Assembly: GCA_949051815.1 (NCBI GenBank) | Contig: CARQVR010000034.1 | Coordinates: 1 to 33,047, forward strand | Direction of reading: 5' to 3' | Length of the DNA: 33,047 nucleotides | From: an uncultured Lachnospiraceae bacterium | GTDB taxonomy: Bacteria > Bacillota > Clostridia > Lachnospirales > Lachnospiraceae | Shown: piece by piece, positions 15,341 through 24,352 of the stretch | Layout of the letters: each line of letters begins with the position of its first letter | Position numbering within the stretch: position 1 is the stretch's first letter | Made by a program: the position numbers and the translations under genes | Notes under the pieces: generated by a model | The model's input: the letters and a program-made list of their open reading frames with translations, nothing else | Databases searched by the model: none | What the model was told of the DNA's origin: nothing

Positions 15341-17179
15341 TCACTCCTCCTCGTAATACCGCACAAGCTCTGCCGCAATATGCTCAGCCAGAATCCGGTA
15401 GCCCGCCTTGTTGGCATGTACGCCGTCCGGCATGTAATCCGCCACAATATCGGCGTCATGGGAATCCAGCATATTGGAATTATACAAGTCTATCACCTGG
15501 AAATCATAGTTTGCCGAAAGCGTTAATATCATATCTGCTATGTTCTTCTGTGGCAGCAGATAAGTCCGCTCCCGCATGAGATAGTCCTGCAAAATATTCG
15601 GCAGCGGTGTTGCAAAAAAAATATCCGCATCGGGGTATTTCTCCTTAAGTCCCCGCATCAGCTCATCCAGATCCCCGCAGAATGTCCTGGTCTTTCGCTG
15701 TGTAAGGCTGCCAAACTCTTTTCCGGACAGACAGAACCCGTCGTTGGTGCCGCCCATAACAATAATAATATCCGTATCTTCCGGAATCTGCGTATACCGT
15801 TCCACAAAAGCGTCCGACCAGTAACGCCCGATGGAAGAACCGCCGATGCCCAGATTATATACTTCCTCTGCCCCCAGAATCTCTTTCAGCACAGAAGGGT
15901 AAGAACAAGCCGGATAGCCTTCTTCCTTTTCCAGATTGGCCGCCGCCGTAATGCTGTCCCCCAGACAGGCAATTTTCTTACCGGAGAAATCCACGCACCG
16001 CTCCTCCAGACACGCCTGATCCTCCCAGTTCACCAGGAGCGTCTCCTCCAGCGAACCTCGTATCTGCCTGCGCTGCGCAAGTGTGATCTCGGGGTACACC
16101 ATCTCTATTTTCGGCAGCAGATCCTGCATATTTCCCGACACTGACGCGCTCGTATTGCCGGAAACAACGCTGTTTCCAGATGCGCTGAGCGCATTCCCGG
16201 ACACCATATCGCTGCCGGACACACTGATTCCATTCCCCGACACCATATCGTTGCCGGACACACTGATTCCATTCCCAGACACCATATCGCTGCCGGACAC
16301 ACTGATTCCATTCCCAGACACCATATCGTTACCGGACACACTGATTCCATTCCCAGACACCACATCGTTGCCGGACGTACTCACCTCATTCCCCGACACC
16401 ATATCGTTGCCGGACACACTCACCCCATTACCGGACACTGTGGCCGTATTATCTGACATACTTGTCGCATTATCTGACACACTAATCATATTACCCGACA
16501 CAGTAGTCATATTGCCTGACACACGAATCGTATTACCCGACACAACAGCCGTACTGCCTTGGATACCGCTCTCATTCCCTGATCCGCCGATTGTATTGTC
16601 CGATATCGTATCGTCTTCTGACACGCCAAACGCATTCCCTGATACCGTATCGTCGACGGATGCCCCGTCATGCAGCGCGTTATCCGGCCACCTTCCGTCT
16701 CCCGGAAAGCTCTGGCCGCTCGCCGTCAGCTCATCCGTCTTCTCTGATGCATCCTCCGATCCATCCAAGGTATTCTCCGATATGATCCCATCTCCCGAGG
16801 CATCCGTCTCACCCTCAGAAGCAGAGGCGTTCTGCGCCTCCTCCATCTCCTGATTCCCGGTCATACCGCCGGTATCGAAATCCATCAACGCAGAAACAGG
16901 AACAGCCTCCTCGTAATCCATCCGGATCTCTTCCAGAAACTGTCCCAGTTTTTCCCTGTCCCCGGAAAGCGCCTCAATCTCCCTGCGCATCTCCTGCACA
17001 CGGTCATGCGCTTCCCTGTTTCTCGAGAGCACTTCTTCCTGCAGCTTTAATTCCGACTCAATCTCTCTGTTTTCAGTATATGTATCATACAGCCGCATTC
17101 CCACCGCAGCCAAAAGCACCGACATCAGCGACAGGATCACGACCGCCATTATTTCATTTACTCTCTTCATTATTCCCAT
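15341..17179 (-). CDS. Membrane-anchored SGNH/GDSL esterase with a repeat stalk
   Basis: This 612-residue protein has an N-terminal signal anchor (about 10-30), a short coiled coil (35-90), an acidic Ser/Asp linker, then a VSGN repeat stalk (about 180-350) with a 13-residue core unit of type SVSGNDMVSGNGI. The C-terminal SGNH hydrolase has GDSI (S409), GIGGSS (445-450), GGTND (N479) and DGVH (D585, H588), so the catalytic serine, oxyanion residues and Asp-His pair are all present. It is probably an extracellular esterase, perhaps acting on wall glycan or acetylated sugars. It begins 24 bases after rlmB. The start is uncertain: ATG 17179 and 17170 both have weak ribosome sites. Confidence 0.85.
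   Translation of the reverse strand: MGIMKRVNEIMAVVILSLMSVLLAAVGMRLYDTYTENREIESELKLQEEVLSRNREAHDRVQEMRREIEALSGDREKLGQFLEEIRMDYEEAVPVSALMDFDTGGMTGNQEMEEAQNASASEGETDASGDGIISENTLDGSEDASEKTDELTASGQSFPGDGRWPDNALHDGASVDDTVSGNAFGVSEDDTISDNTIGGSGNESGIQGSTAVVSGNTIRVSGNMTTVSGNMISVSDNATSMSDNTATVSGNGVSVSGNDMVSGNEVSTSGNDVVSGNGISVSGNDMVSGNGISVSGSDMVSGNGISVSGNDMVSGNGISVSGSDMVSGNALSASGNSVVSGNTSASVSGNMQDLLPKIEMVYPEITLAQRRQIRGSLEETLLVNWEDQACLEERCVDFSGKKIACLGDSITAAANLEKEEGYPACSYPSVLKEILGAEEVYNLGIGGSSIGRYWSDAFVERYTQIPEDTDIIIVMGGTNDGFCLSGKEFGSLTQRKTRTFCGDLDELMRGLKEKYPDADIFFATPLPNILQDYLMRERTYLLPQKNIADMILTLSANYDFQVIDLYNSNMLDSHDADIVADYMPDGVHANKAGYRILAEHIAAELVRYYEEE
16201..16434 (-). repeat. Six 39-bp tandem repeats inside the SGNH esterase gene
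   Basis: On the plus strand the unit starts ACACCATATCGYTGCC and recurs at 16201, 16240, 16279, 16318, 16357 and 16396, each 39 bases apart. The first four are nearly identical; the last two have drifted. Each encodes 13 residues, keeping the frame. More diverged VSGN/VSDN copies continue to about 16640. Confidence 0.92.
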
Positions 17180-17203
17180 CCATGCAGGCGGAGAATGCCA
17201 TTT

Positions 17204-17944
17204 TCAGGCTAGTCTCTGCCTGACAATCTCATAAGCTAAAATCCCCGCCGCCACGGAAGCGTTCAGAGAATCAATATCCCCGCGCATGGGAATCTGTGCC
17301 GTCATGTCGCATTTTTCCCTGACAAGGCGGCTTACTCCGTTTCCTTCCGCACCGACCACGAGGCCAATAGGCCCCTTTAAATTCAATCCGTACATAACCG
17401 CGCCGTCCAGATCCGCGCATACAAACCAGAGCCCTTCCTTTTTCAGCTCCTCAATGGTCTGCCCAAGATTCGTCACTTTCGCCACCGGAGTATAGTTCAG
17501 CGCACCGGCGGACGCCTTGGCCACCGTGGCAGTCAGACCCACCGCACGGTTTTTCGGAATAATGACGCCGTGCGCGCCCGCCTGATTCGCCGTGCGGATG
17601 ATGGCTCCCAGATTGTGGGGATCCTCTATACCGTCCAAAAGCAAAACAAAAGGTTCCTCCCCCTTGTCCTTCGCCTTCTGCAATATATCCGAAACCTCCG
17701 CATAACCGTAAGCCGCCGCCGCCGCAATCACGCCCTGATGTTTTCCTGTCCCGGACATCTGGTCCAGCCGTTCCTTTGTCACATACTTAATCAGTGTTCC
17801 CTGTTTGGCCGCCTCCCGCTTGATCGTCATGACCGGACCGTCCTTACAGCCGTCCAGCACATAGAGCCGGTCTATGGTACGGCCCGCCCGGAAGGCCTCG
17901 ATTACGGCATTTCTGCCCTCTATGATTCCTGTGTTTTCTTCCAA
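17204..17944 (-). CDS. rlmB: 23S rRNA (guanosine-2'-O-)-methyltransferase, RlmB/TrmH type
   Basis: The 246-residue SpoU-family knotted methyltransferase methylates a ribose in 23S rRNA (G2251 in E. coli numbering). An N-terminal substrate-binding domain (GIIEGRNAVIEAFRAG) precedes the three SAM motifs: NLGAIIRTANQAGA, GLVVGAEGNGVSRLV and SLNASVAAGI. I chose a TTG start at 17944 because AAGGAG lies seven bases upstream and it gives the normal N-terminus; the ATG at 18004 has no ribosome site. It lies in the cysE-cysS-mrnC-rlmB order, but 179 bases of odd sequence separate it from mrnC. Confidence 0.92.
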   Translation of the reverse strand: MEENTGIIEGRNAVIEAFRAGRTIDRLYVLDGCKDGPVMTIKREAAKQGTLIKYVTKERLDQMSGTGKHQGVIAAAAAYGYAEVSDILQKAKDKGEEPFVLLLDGIEDPHNLGAIIRTANQAGAHGVIIPKNRAVGLTATVAKASAGALNYTPVAKVTNLGQTIEELKKEGLWFVCADLDGAVMYGLNLKGPIGLVVGAEGNGVSRLVREKCDMTAQIPMRGDIDSLNASVAAGILAYEIVRQRLA

Positions 17945-18107
17945 AGTGATTCTCCTTTTTCCGGATTTCTGTAAAATAGTTATGTAAGCCAAAATCCAAA
18001 TCAATTGTCTCTTTGTCTAAATCATCATATCTATGAAACGAGCCATCTAATGGCATATCATAATCGTTTAACAAATGGACTTTATATGTAGAAACAAAGT
18101 TCTGCAT
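17944..18107 (-). pseudogene. A+T-rich gene fragment between mrnC and rlmB
   Basis: A minus-strand frame from ATG 18107 encodes about 55 protein-like residues, beginning MQNFVSTYKVHLLNDYD and containing DLDKETIDLDFGLHNYF, before it runs on out of phase into rlmB and stops at 17844. I do not recognise the family. It uses A/T-ending codons unlike both neighbours, has no ribosome site, and interrupts an otherwise tightly packed operon. It is probably a remnant of an inserted gene; a short real gene overlapping rlmB is the alternative. Confidence 0.4.
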
Positions 18108-18123
18108 GATTTTAGGGCGGCTC

Positions 18124-18564
18124 TCAGAGCGTCATCCCCACCAGCTCCACCGCCCTCCTGATCAGCAAAAGCATCCGCTCCTGCTTTCCTGTCAGGTACA
18201 GATATCCGCACAGCGCCTCAAACCCTGTCGCTTTCCGATACTCGATGACGGTGGCGTTCTTTGCCGTTGTATAGGATTTTGCATTTCGCCCACGCTTGTA
18301 TACCGTCTGCTCTTCCCCGGTCAGCTCATCCATAAGCGCCTCGATCATCCGCGCCTGCACCCGCGCATTCACATAAGTGACTGTTTTATTGTGCAGCTTA
18401 TTGGCAGAGGTATTGCCCCTCTCCACCACGACGGTACGGATCACCAGATCAAAAACCGCATCCCCGATATACGCAAGCGCAAGCGGCGAATAGGTGCGTA
18501 TGTCAATTTCCCCGCAGGCAAAATCCCGTTTGATTGCCTCGAGGATCGTTATGCTCTCTTCCAT
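18124..18564 (-). CDS. mrnC: Mini-ribonuclease III
   Basis: The 146-residue protein is the stand-alone RNase III catalytic domain that trims 23S rRNA precursor ends in Gram-positive bacteria. It has the signature YSPLALAYIGDAVFDLVIR with the catalytic Asp, and the later NATVIEYRKATGFEALCGYLYL with the acidic metal ligand. There is no dsRNA-binding domain, as expected. Its start overlaps the cysS stop by 16 bases with GGGAG upstream, so the two are translationally coupled. Confidence 0.95.
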   Translation of the reverse strand: MEESITILEAIKRDFACGEIDIRTYSPLALAYIGDAVFDLVIRTVVVERGNTSANKLHNKTVTYVNARVQARMIEALMDELTGEEQTVYKRGRNAKSYTTAKNATVIEYRKATGFEALCGYLYLTGKQERMLLLIRRAVELVGMTL

Positions 18565-19958
18565 TTGACTCCCTCGCGCGTATCTTCCAGAATAATCCCC
18601 TTTTCCAAAAGCTGGTCACGGATCTCGTCCGCCCTGGCAAAATTTTTCGCCTTTCTGGCGTCCTGTCTCTCCTGTATCAGCGATTCAATCTCCCCGTCCA
18701 GCATTTCCTGCCCACGCTCTGCCGTAAGACCGCAAATATCCATAAGTTCCACAATCTCATCCTTAAGCGCCCGGATAAAGGCTGCGCTTGCCCCCTCCCC
18801 GACGGAAGTATTGGCAAATTTTACCAGCTCAAAAATCGCGGAGACGGCATCCGCCGTATTAAAGTCGTCATCCATCGCCTCGTCAAACTTTCTCACAAAG
18901 TCTTTCGCCTGCACAAGCGCCTTCTCTTCCCCGTCAGTCAGATCCTGCGCTCCCGCCTTTTCCAGCAGGAAATTTAAATTCGACACGCAGGTGATAATCC
19001 GCTCGAGACCGTTTTTCGCCGCCTCCATCAGCTCCGCACTGAAATTTAAAGGACTTCTGTAATGAGCGGAAAGCATAAAGAACCGCAATACCTGCAGATC
19101 ATACTTCTCGCTGATATCCCGCACCGTGAAAAAGTTGCCCAGAGACTTGGACATTTTTTTATTGTCAATATTCAGAAAGCCATTGTGCAGCCAGTATTTG
19201 GCAAAGGGTTTGCCGTTGGCCGCCTCCGACTGGGCGATCTCATTTTCGTGATGGGGAAAAATCAGATCCTCGCCGCCCGCATGAATATCTATCTCCTCTC
19301 CCAGATATTTCCTGCTCATCACCGAACATTCGATATGCCAGCCCGGTCGTCCCTCACACCATGGGGACTCCCAGAAAGGCTCACCCTCTTTCTTCGGTTT
19401 CCAGAGTACAAAATCAAGCGGATCCTGCTTCTGCTCCTCGCCGGAAACCAGCAGAGAACGGCCCCCGCTCCTCAAATCGTCCAGATTTTTATGGGAAAGC
19501 TTTCCGTATCCCGGAAAACTTCTGGTCTTAAAATAGACGGTGCCATCCTGCGCCGCATAAGCGTGTCCTTTTTCAATGAGCGTCTCAATCATTTCAATCA
19601 TGCCGTCAATCTCGCATGTTGCCTTGGGATGTGTGGTGGCAGGCTTCACATGCAGCGCCTCCATATCCTTTTTACACTCCCCGATATAGCGTTCCGAAAT
19701 CACGGAAGGGTCTGTCCCCTCCTCGTTGGCTTTCTTGATGATCTTATCATCCACATCCGTAAAGTTTGACACATAATTGACTTCATAGCCCTTGTGCTCC
19801 ATATAGCGGCGCACGGTATCAAACACGATCATCGGTCTCGCGTTTCCGATATGAATCAGGTTGTAGACTGTGGGTCCGCAGACATACATGCTGACCTTTC
19901 CCTCCTCAATCGGCACAAACTCCTCTTTTTTCCCAGACAACGTATTGTAAACTTTCAT
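18549..19958 (-). CDS. cysS: Cysteinyl-tRNA synthetase
   Basis: The 469-residue class I synthetase charges tRNA-Cys. The zinc-binding CGPTVY is at 27-32 and the HIGH-type motif HIGN follows at about 36-39; the Cys/His ligands recur in ECSVMS and HHENE; KMSKS is intact in NKKMSKSLGNFF. The C-terminal helical anticodon-binding domain is complete. AGGAGG lies just before ATG. It follows cysE by 69 bases and overlaps mrnC, forming the classic Firmicute cysE-cysS-mrnC-rlmB cluster. Confidence 0.97.
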   Translation of the reverse strand: MKVYNTLSGKKEEFVPIEEGKVSMYVCGPTVYNLIHIGNARPMIVFDTVRRYMEHKGYEVNYVSNFTDVDDKIIKKANEEGTDPSVISERYIGECKKDMEALHVKPATTHPKATCEIDGMIEMIETLIEKGHAYAAQDGTVYFKTRSFPGYGKLSHKNLDDLRSGGRSLLVSGEEQKQDPLDFVLWKPKKEGEPFWESPWCEGRPGWHIECSVMSRKYLGEEIDIHAGGEDLIFPHHENEIAQSEAANGKPFAKYWLHNGFLNIDNKKMSKSLGNFFTVRDISEKYDLQVLRFFMLSAHYRSPLNFSAELMEAAKNGLERIITCVSNLNFLLEKAGAQDLTDGEEKALVQAKDFVRKFDEAMDDDFNTADAVSAIFELVKFANTSVGEGASAAFIRALKDEIVELMDICGLTAERGQEMLDGEIESLIQERQDARKAKNFARADEIRDQLLEKGIILEDTREGVKWKRA

Positions 19959-20027
19959 AATCTCCTCCTGCCAAAGCAGCCTGCATTCCGCTTCTGCCTG
20001 TCATTTTAGTTATGTCAACCATTTCTG

Positions 20028-20714
20028 TCATTTCTCATTTATCCCACGCTTTTCTCTGCGCAGACTTTTCATTTCCTGCTCCAGATCAAGCAGTCTGTTT
20101 GTCAGCTCTGCGTTGGCACGCTGCAAACCCATGATGTCTTCCCGCACCGGATCGGGCAGATGGGTCTGATCCAGCTCCTCCTGCGGCAGCGCCATGTTGG
20201 CACGCTTGACGACGCGCCCGGGCACGCCCACCACCGTGGAATTGGGAGGCACCTCGTTTAGCACCACACTGCCGGCTCCGATTTTGCTGTTATCACCGAT
20301 TTTAAAGGAACCCAGTACCTTCGCACCGGTGCTTATCATGACATTGTTCCCGATCGTAGGATGCCTTTTTCCCTGCTCCTTGCCTGTTCCGCCAAGCGTC
20401 ACACCCTGATAGAGCGTGACGTTATCACCAATCACCGTAGTTTCCCCGATAATGACACCGTTTCCGTGGTCAATAAAAAACCCTTTACCGATCCGCGCTC
20501 CCGGATGAATCTCGATGCCCGTCCGGCGCGCGCCCTTCTGGGAAACCCATCGAGCCCAGAAGTAATGGTGATGCAGATACAGCCTGTGAGCCAGCCGGTA
20601 ATAACACATCACCTTAAAGCTGGGATAGAGGAAAACCTCCATATTGGAGTGTATCGCCGGATCACGCTCCCTGATGATGCGGATTTCCTCCTTTATATTT
20701 CCGATAAAGCCCAT
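20028..20714 (-). CDS. cysE: Serine O-acetyltransferase
   Basis: The 228-residue enzyme acetylates serine, the first step of cysteine synthesis. It has the N-terminal helical part and the left-handed hexapeptide-repeat helix with GARIGKGFFIDHGNGVIIGE (catalytic Asp-His pair), GVTLGGTGKEQGKRHPTIG and GSVVLNEVPPNSTVVGVPGR. A C-terminal charged helix ends in KRGINEK. AGGAG precedes the ATG. It leads the cluster with cysS, tying cysteine supply to tRNA charging. The leader is only about 45 bases, too short for a T-box. Confidence 0.95.
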   Translation of the reverse strand: MGFIGNIKEEIRIIRERDPAIHSNMEVFLYPSFKVMCYYRLAHRLYLHHHYFWARWVSQKGARRTGIEIHPGARIGKGFFIDHGNGVIIGETTVIGDNVTLYQGVTLGGTGKEQGKRHPTIGNNVMISTGAKVLGSFKIGDNSKIGAGSVVLNEVPPNSTVVGVPGRVVKRANMALPQEELDQTHLPDPVREDIMGLQRANAELTNRLLDLEQEMKSLRREKRGINEK

Positions 20715-20766
20715 TGAACTGCTCCTTCTATAACAAATATGCCGTCAATATTTTTCTACCATATTT

Positions 20767-20795
20767 AGAATATGCAACTCAGGACATTTTGTCAA
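20767..20795 (-). promoter_or_regulatory. Promoter of the cysE-cysS cluster
   Basis: On the minus strand a consensus TTGACA (20795-20790) and TATTCT (20772-20767) have a 17-base spacer. Confidence 0.78.
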
Positions 20796-20813
20796 GGAAA
20801 CCCGCGCTTCACC

Positions 20814-21896
20814 TTACTTCCCTTTTTCGCTGTTACTTTTCAATCTCCTGATTTCAATGCGCAGCCGTTCCATTTCATCCTCCTGCTCTTTCCTGCTGCA
20901 TTCGTATTCAGTCAGCAATTTCTCATAGTCGCGCGCCGCCTGCTCTTTTTCCTCTATCGCACGCGCCAGCTTCTCTTCTTTCTCCGCTATCGCTTCCTCA
21001 TGTTCCTTCCTGTCTCGCGCTATCTTCTCCTCTTTCTCCGCTATCTTCCTCTCATAATTGCGCAGATCCTCCTCGTGTTCCTTCCTGTCCTGCTCTATCT
21101 TCTCTTCTTTCTCCGCTATCTTCCTCTCATAATTGCGCAAATCCTGATAATATTCCTCCCGGTCGCGACAGCGTTTGCGGATTTCATCATCAGCGCTCAT
21201 CCGGAATATCGTCTGCGCCGCCTCCTTTAAATATTCATCCTTCGATGCAATCATTTTCAGTTCCTCCCATGTGACAGCCTTAAAAAGACATGCCCAATCG
21301 TGAATATGATACCGTTTATCCTCATCCGTGGCAAGATCGATGCGGGATAAATCCACCACATACAGGGTGAGATTATCACTATACTTCTGATGGTTTTTCA
21401 CATTAATCAGCTTGTAAGACGCATAAAACTCGGGATACTCGTCAAACAACGTATAATCAAGAAACCCGATATGTACAGCCGGTCTTGCCTCCCTGTAATC
21501 CTGCCCGCGGTTTAGCTGGTCAAACGAACGGCATAAATACATAACCGAACGGTCTTCCCAATTCAGCTTATTCGTAATCTGCATCTCCATATTAATCAAA
21601 ACAGAATTATTCATGATTACATTGATGTCCAGACGAAATTCTTTGTCCCTGACAGCTTCTCCCAGAATGATGGGATTGGTGATCTCAACCGCTCTTACCT
21701 CCGCTTCCGCAAGGTGGAGGAGGGAACAGATCAACCCCCGCAGCACCTTGTTATTCGTTTGCAGAACGGCGCGGAACATATAATCATTCGTCATATTGTA
21801 GGGGATGTCTCCGTTGGCATACTCATAGGATCTGCCATGGGAAGATGCGGCTGTCGGTGAAAAATTTGTCTGAACGTTACTTTCTTTTTGCTTCAT
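20814..21896 (-). CDS. Rpn-family PD-(D/E)XK nuclease/transposase-like protein with coiled-coil tail
   Basis: The 360-residue product has an N-terminal PD-(D/E)XK nuclease domain of the recombination-promoting nuclease (Rpn) type: NMTNDYMFRAVLQ, then EFRLDINVIM and LINMEMQ, which carry the D...ExQ metal-binding pattern. Residues about 245-355 are almost pure charged coiled coil with repeats of NYERKIAEKEEKI. Such proteins promote horizontal gene exchange in E. coli. ATG 21896 has AAGGAAGG upstream; the extra 42 codons to 22022 are non-coding-like. It stands alone with its own promoter. Confidence 0.87.
   Translation of the reverse strand: MKQKESNVQTNFSPTAASSHGRSYEYANGDIPYNMTNDYMFRAVLQTNNKVLRGLICSLLHLAEAEVRAVEITNPIILGEAVRDKEFRLDINVIMNNSVLINMEMQITNKLNWEDRSVMYLCRSFDQLNRGQDYREARPAVHIGFLDYTLFDEYPEFYASYKLINVKNHQKYSDNLTLYVVDLSRIDLATDEDKRYHIHDWACLFKAVTWEELKMIASKDEYLKEAAQTIFRMSADDEIRKRCRDREEYYQDLRNYERKIAEKEEKIEQDRKEHEEDLRNYERKIAEKEEKIARDRKEHEEAIAEKEEKLARAIEEKEQAARDYEKLLTEYECSRKEQEDEMERLRIEIRRLKSNSEKGK
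20985..21143 (-). repeat. 75-bp direct repeats in the coiled-coil tail
   Basis: TGTTCCTTCCTGTC occurs at 21001 and again at 21076, and TATCTTCTC at 21021 and 21096, a 75-base period (25 residues). A third, shortened copy lies at the lower-coordinate side. The repeats keep the frame and lengthen the helix. Confidence 0.8.
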
Positions 21897-21993
21897 AGAT
21901 TTGCCTTCCTTTCTTAGATAAAGGTGACGGAGCAATGCTCCATAGAAACGGTTACAGGCTGGGATCCACAGCCCTGATTTATTGTATAACCCA

Positions 21994-22022
21994 GATATAA
22001 CACAGTCGATCCGGAAATGCAA
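21994..22022 (-). promoter_or_regulatory. Probable promoter of the Rpn-family gene
   Basis: On the minus strand TTGCAT (22022-22017) and TATATC (21999-21994) are 17 bases apart, about 100 bases before the start codon. Confidence 0.5.
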
Positions 22023-22082
22023 CCGGAAGGACAGAATTGTCCTGTAGAAAAATTACGAACGAAATAACGATAATCGTACTTC

Positions 22083-22128
22083 TAAAAACAAGATATAGCG
22101 GAAGAGATAAAAATCTCAACCGCTATAT
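22083..22128 (-). terminator. Terminator of the GH3 gene
   Basis: ATATAGCGG (22093-22101) pairs perfectly with CCGCTATAT (22120-22128); inside, AGAT/ATCT adds pairs. On the minus strand the stem is followed by TTGTTTTTAG. It lies 30 bases after the GH3 stop. Confidence 0.8.
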
Positions 22129-22157
22129 ACAAGATATGGTATTGTGCACTTTTCACG

Positions 22158-24263
22158 CTAACCCACGACAATCTCTGCACATTTCTTACCCGTAAGCACA
22201 GCCGTCCGCTGATCCGGCTGTCCGGTGCCCACATAGAGCACATAATGACCGCCGCCTTCGACAAAGACTCCCTCCTCATTTACCGCAAGAAAAGCATCGC
22301 CGGAAACGGTCAGGTCTGTCTCCCTGCTCTCTCCCGCTTTCAGAAATACCCGCTCAAATGCACAGAGACTGTGATTTGGCACGGCGAATGGCGATTCCGT
22401 ATCCTTCACATAAATCTGAATTACGTCGCCTGTTGCGGTATCACCCGCGTTTTTCACCGTTACATGCACGGTTATATCGCCTGTCTTCTCATCCTTTGAA
22501 ACAAGTTCTGCCTTTTCCACCTGCACATCGCCGTAAGTCAGCCCGTATCCGAACGGATAAAGCGCCTCCTGCTCCATATAGCGGTAGGTTCTCCCCTTCA
22601 TGCTGTAGTCCTCGAAATCCGGCAGTTCATCCAGCGTGCGGTAGAAAGTCACCGGCAGCTTACCCGACGGAGAGCAGTCCCCAAACAGAATGTCCGCCAC
22701 CGCCTTTCCGCCTCTCGCGCCTGGATACCAGAGCTGCAAAACTGCCGCCGCCTTCTCCTGCGCTTCGGACAAATCAATCGCGCTTCCCGCCATCAGACAT
22801 ACCACCACGGGCTTGCCTACGGCAAATACTGCCTCCATCAGCTTTCTCTGGGGCGCCGGCAGAAGCAGATCATCCTTATCCCCGGAAGCATAACTGTTGC
22901 CCGTATCTCCCTCTTCTCCCTCAAGCGTCTCATTTAATCCCACGCAGAGCACCACCACATCGCTGTGCTTCGCAACCGTAACCGCCTCTGCAATGCGGTC
23001 GTTTTCCCATGCCAGATTTTCCACCCGGTCTTTAAACAAGTGCGAGCCTTCTGAGTAGAGAACCCTGGTATTATGCCCGGCTTTATCCTGTATTCCCTCT
23101 AAAATCGTAATATATCGTGAGGAAGTGCCGTGATAATTCCCGACCAGCGCCTCCCTGCTGTTCGCATTCGGCCCGATCACACCGATGGTCTTTCCCGCCG
23201 TATCTTTTAACGGAAGAACCCCGTCGTTTTTAAGCAGCACCACCGACTCTCTTGTGAGTTTCTGCGCTACCTCCAGATGCTCCTCACACTCCACCTTTTC
23301 ATAGGGAATTTCGTCGTACTTACTCCCGTCAAACAGTCCGAGCAGGTATCTTGCAGTAAAGGCGCGCACGGCAGCCTCCGTAATCTCTTCCTCCGTCACC
23401 AGCCCCTGCTCCAAAGCTTTCAGCAGATACAGATAAGTCACGCCGCAGTTGATGTCACAGCCGCTCTTTAAGGCAAGCGCCGCCGACTCCTCCATGGTAT
23501 GGGTCACCATATGTCTTTCATGAAAATCCTTAATGGCCCAGCAGTCAGACACGTAATGCCCTTCAAATTTCCATTCCTCCCGGAGAATATCCTGCATCAG
23601 CGTCTTACTGCCGCAGCACGGCTCCCCGTTTGTCCGATTGTAAGCGCCCATCACGGCCTCCACCCCTGCCTCCTGCACGCAGGCTTTAAAAGCAGGCAGA
23701 TAGGTCTCCGCCATATCCTTCTTTGTGGCCACAGCGTTAAACTCATGGCGCACCGCCTCCGGCCCGGAATGCACCGCAAAATGCTTGGCACATGCCGCGG
23801 ATTTCAGTGTCTCTTTGTCATCCCCCTGCAGCCCTTCCACATAAGCCACGCCCAGTCTGGATGTCAGATAGGGATCTTCCCCGTATGTCTCCTGTCCCCT
23901 CCCCCATCTGGGATCCCTGAAAATATTCACATTGGGAGACCAGAAAGTCAGTCCTTTATAGATATCCCTGTCATTTTCCGAAGAGTAGGCATTATACTTC
24001 GCTCTTCCCTCCGTTGCCGCCACATCCCCGGCCTTTCGTAATAATTCCGTGTCAAAAGCGGCAGCCATACCGATCGCCTGCGGAAAACTGGTCGCCACGC
24101 CGGCTCTCGCCACACCGTGCAATGCCTCTCCCCACCAGTTATAGGCCGGTACCCCAAGCCTTTCAATCGCCGGCGCGTCATAGCGAAGCTGGGAAGCCCT
24201 CTCCTCCACTGTCATCTGACCTACTAATTCTTTTGCCCTGCGTGTCGCCTCTTTTCTCGTCAT
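22158..24263 (-). CDS. Glycoside hydrolase family 3 (beta-xylosidase type)
   Basis: The 701-residue enzyme removes non-reducing-end sugars from oligosaccharides. The GH3 barrel carries YNWWGEALHGVA (41-52), typical of the beta-xylosidase branch, KHFAVHSG (160-167) and the nucleophile D240 in YVSDCWAIKD. The second alpha/beta domain has VIGPNANSREALVGNYHG and ends in GARGGKAVADILFGD, and a fibronectin-III-like domain (about 600-690) closes the chain. There is no signal peptide, so it acts inside the cell on imported oligosaccharides, which fits the nearby ABC importer. Substrate (xylo-, arabino- or gluco-oligosaccharide) is inferred only. Confidence 0.93.
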   Translation of the reverse strand: MTRKEATRRAKELVGQMTVEERASQLRYDAPAIERLGVPAYNWWGEALHGVARAGVATSFPQAIGMAAAFDTELLRKAGDVAATEGRAKYNAYSSENDRDIYKGLTFWSPNVNIFRDPRWGRGQETYGEDPYLTSRLGVAYVEGLQGDDKETLKSAACAKHFAVHSGPEAVRHEFNAVATKKDMAETYLPAFKACVQEAGVEAVMGAYNRTNGEPCCGSKTLMQDILREEWKFEGHYVSDCWAIKDFHERHMVTHTMEESAALALKSGCDINCGVTYLYLLKALEQGLVTEEEITEAAVRAFTARYLLGLFDGSKYDEIPYEKVECEEHLEVAQKLTRESVVLLKNDGVLPLKDTAGKTIGVIGPNANSREALVGNYHGTSSRYITILEGIQDKAGHNTRVLYSEGSHLFKDRVENLAWENDRIAEAVTVAKHSDVVVLCVGLNETLEGEEGDTGNSYASGDKDDLLLPAPQRKLMEAVFAVGKPVVVCLMAGSAIDLSEAQEKAAAVLQLWYPGARGGKAVADILFGDCSPSGKLPVTFYRTLDELPDFEDYSMKGRTYRYMEQEALYPFGYGLTYGDVQVEKAELVSKDEKTGDITVHVTVKNAGDTATGDVIQIYVKDTESPFAVPNHSLCAFERVFLKAGESRETDLTVSGDAFLAVNEEGVFVEGGGHYVLYVGTGQPDQRTAVLTGKKCAEIVVG

Positions 24264-24352
24264 ATTTCCTTATCCTTTCCGCCCGGTTTTGCCGGACTCT
24301 GACCTTGGAAAAAATCGTCCGGTTGCGACTTTTTTCTCCATAGAGTATAATA

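Noticed and set aside
16083..16853. Long plus-strand open frame of 256 codons with FPDTISLPDTL repeats
   Set aside because: It is the antisense of the VSGN repeat region; the 39-bp unit has no stop in that frame. The minus frame has a signal anchor and an intact SGNH domain.
20715..20813. Possible T-box leader for cysE-cysS
   Set aside because: The promoter leaves a leader of only about 45 bases and no T-box sequence is found.
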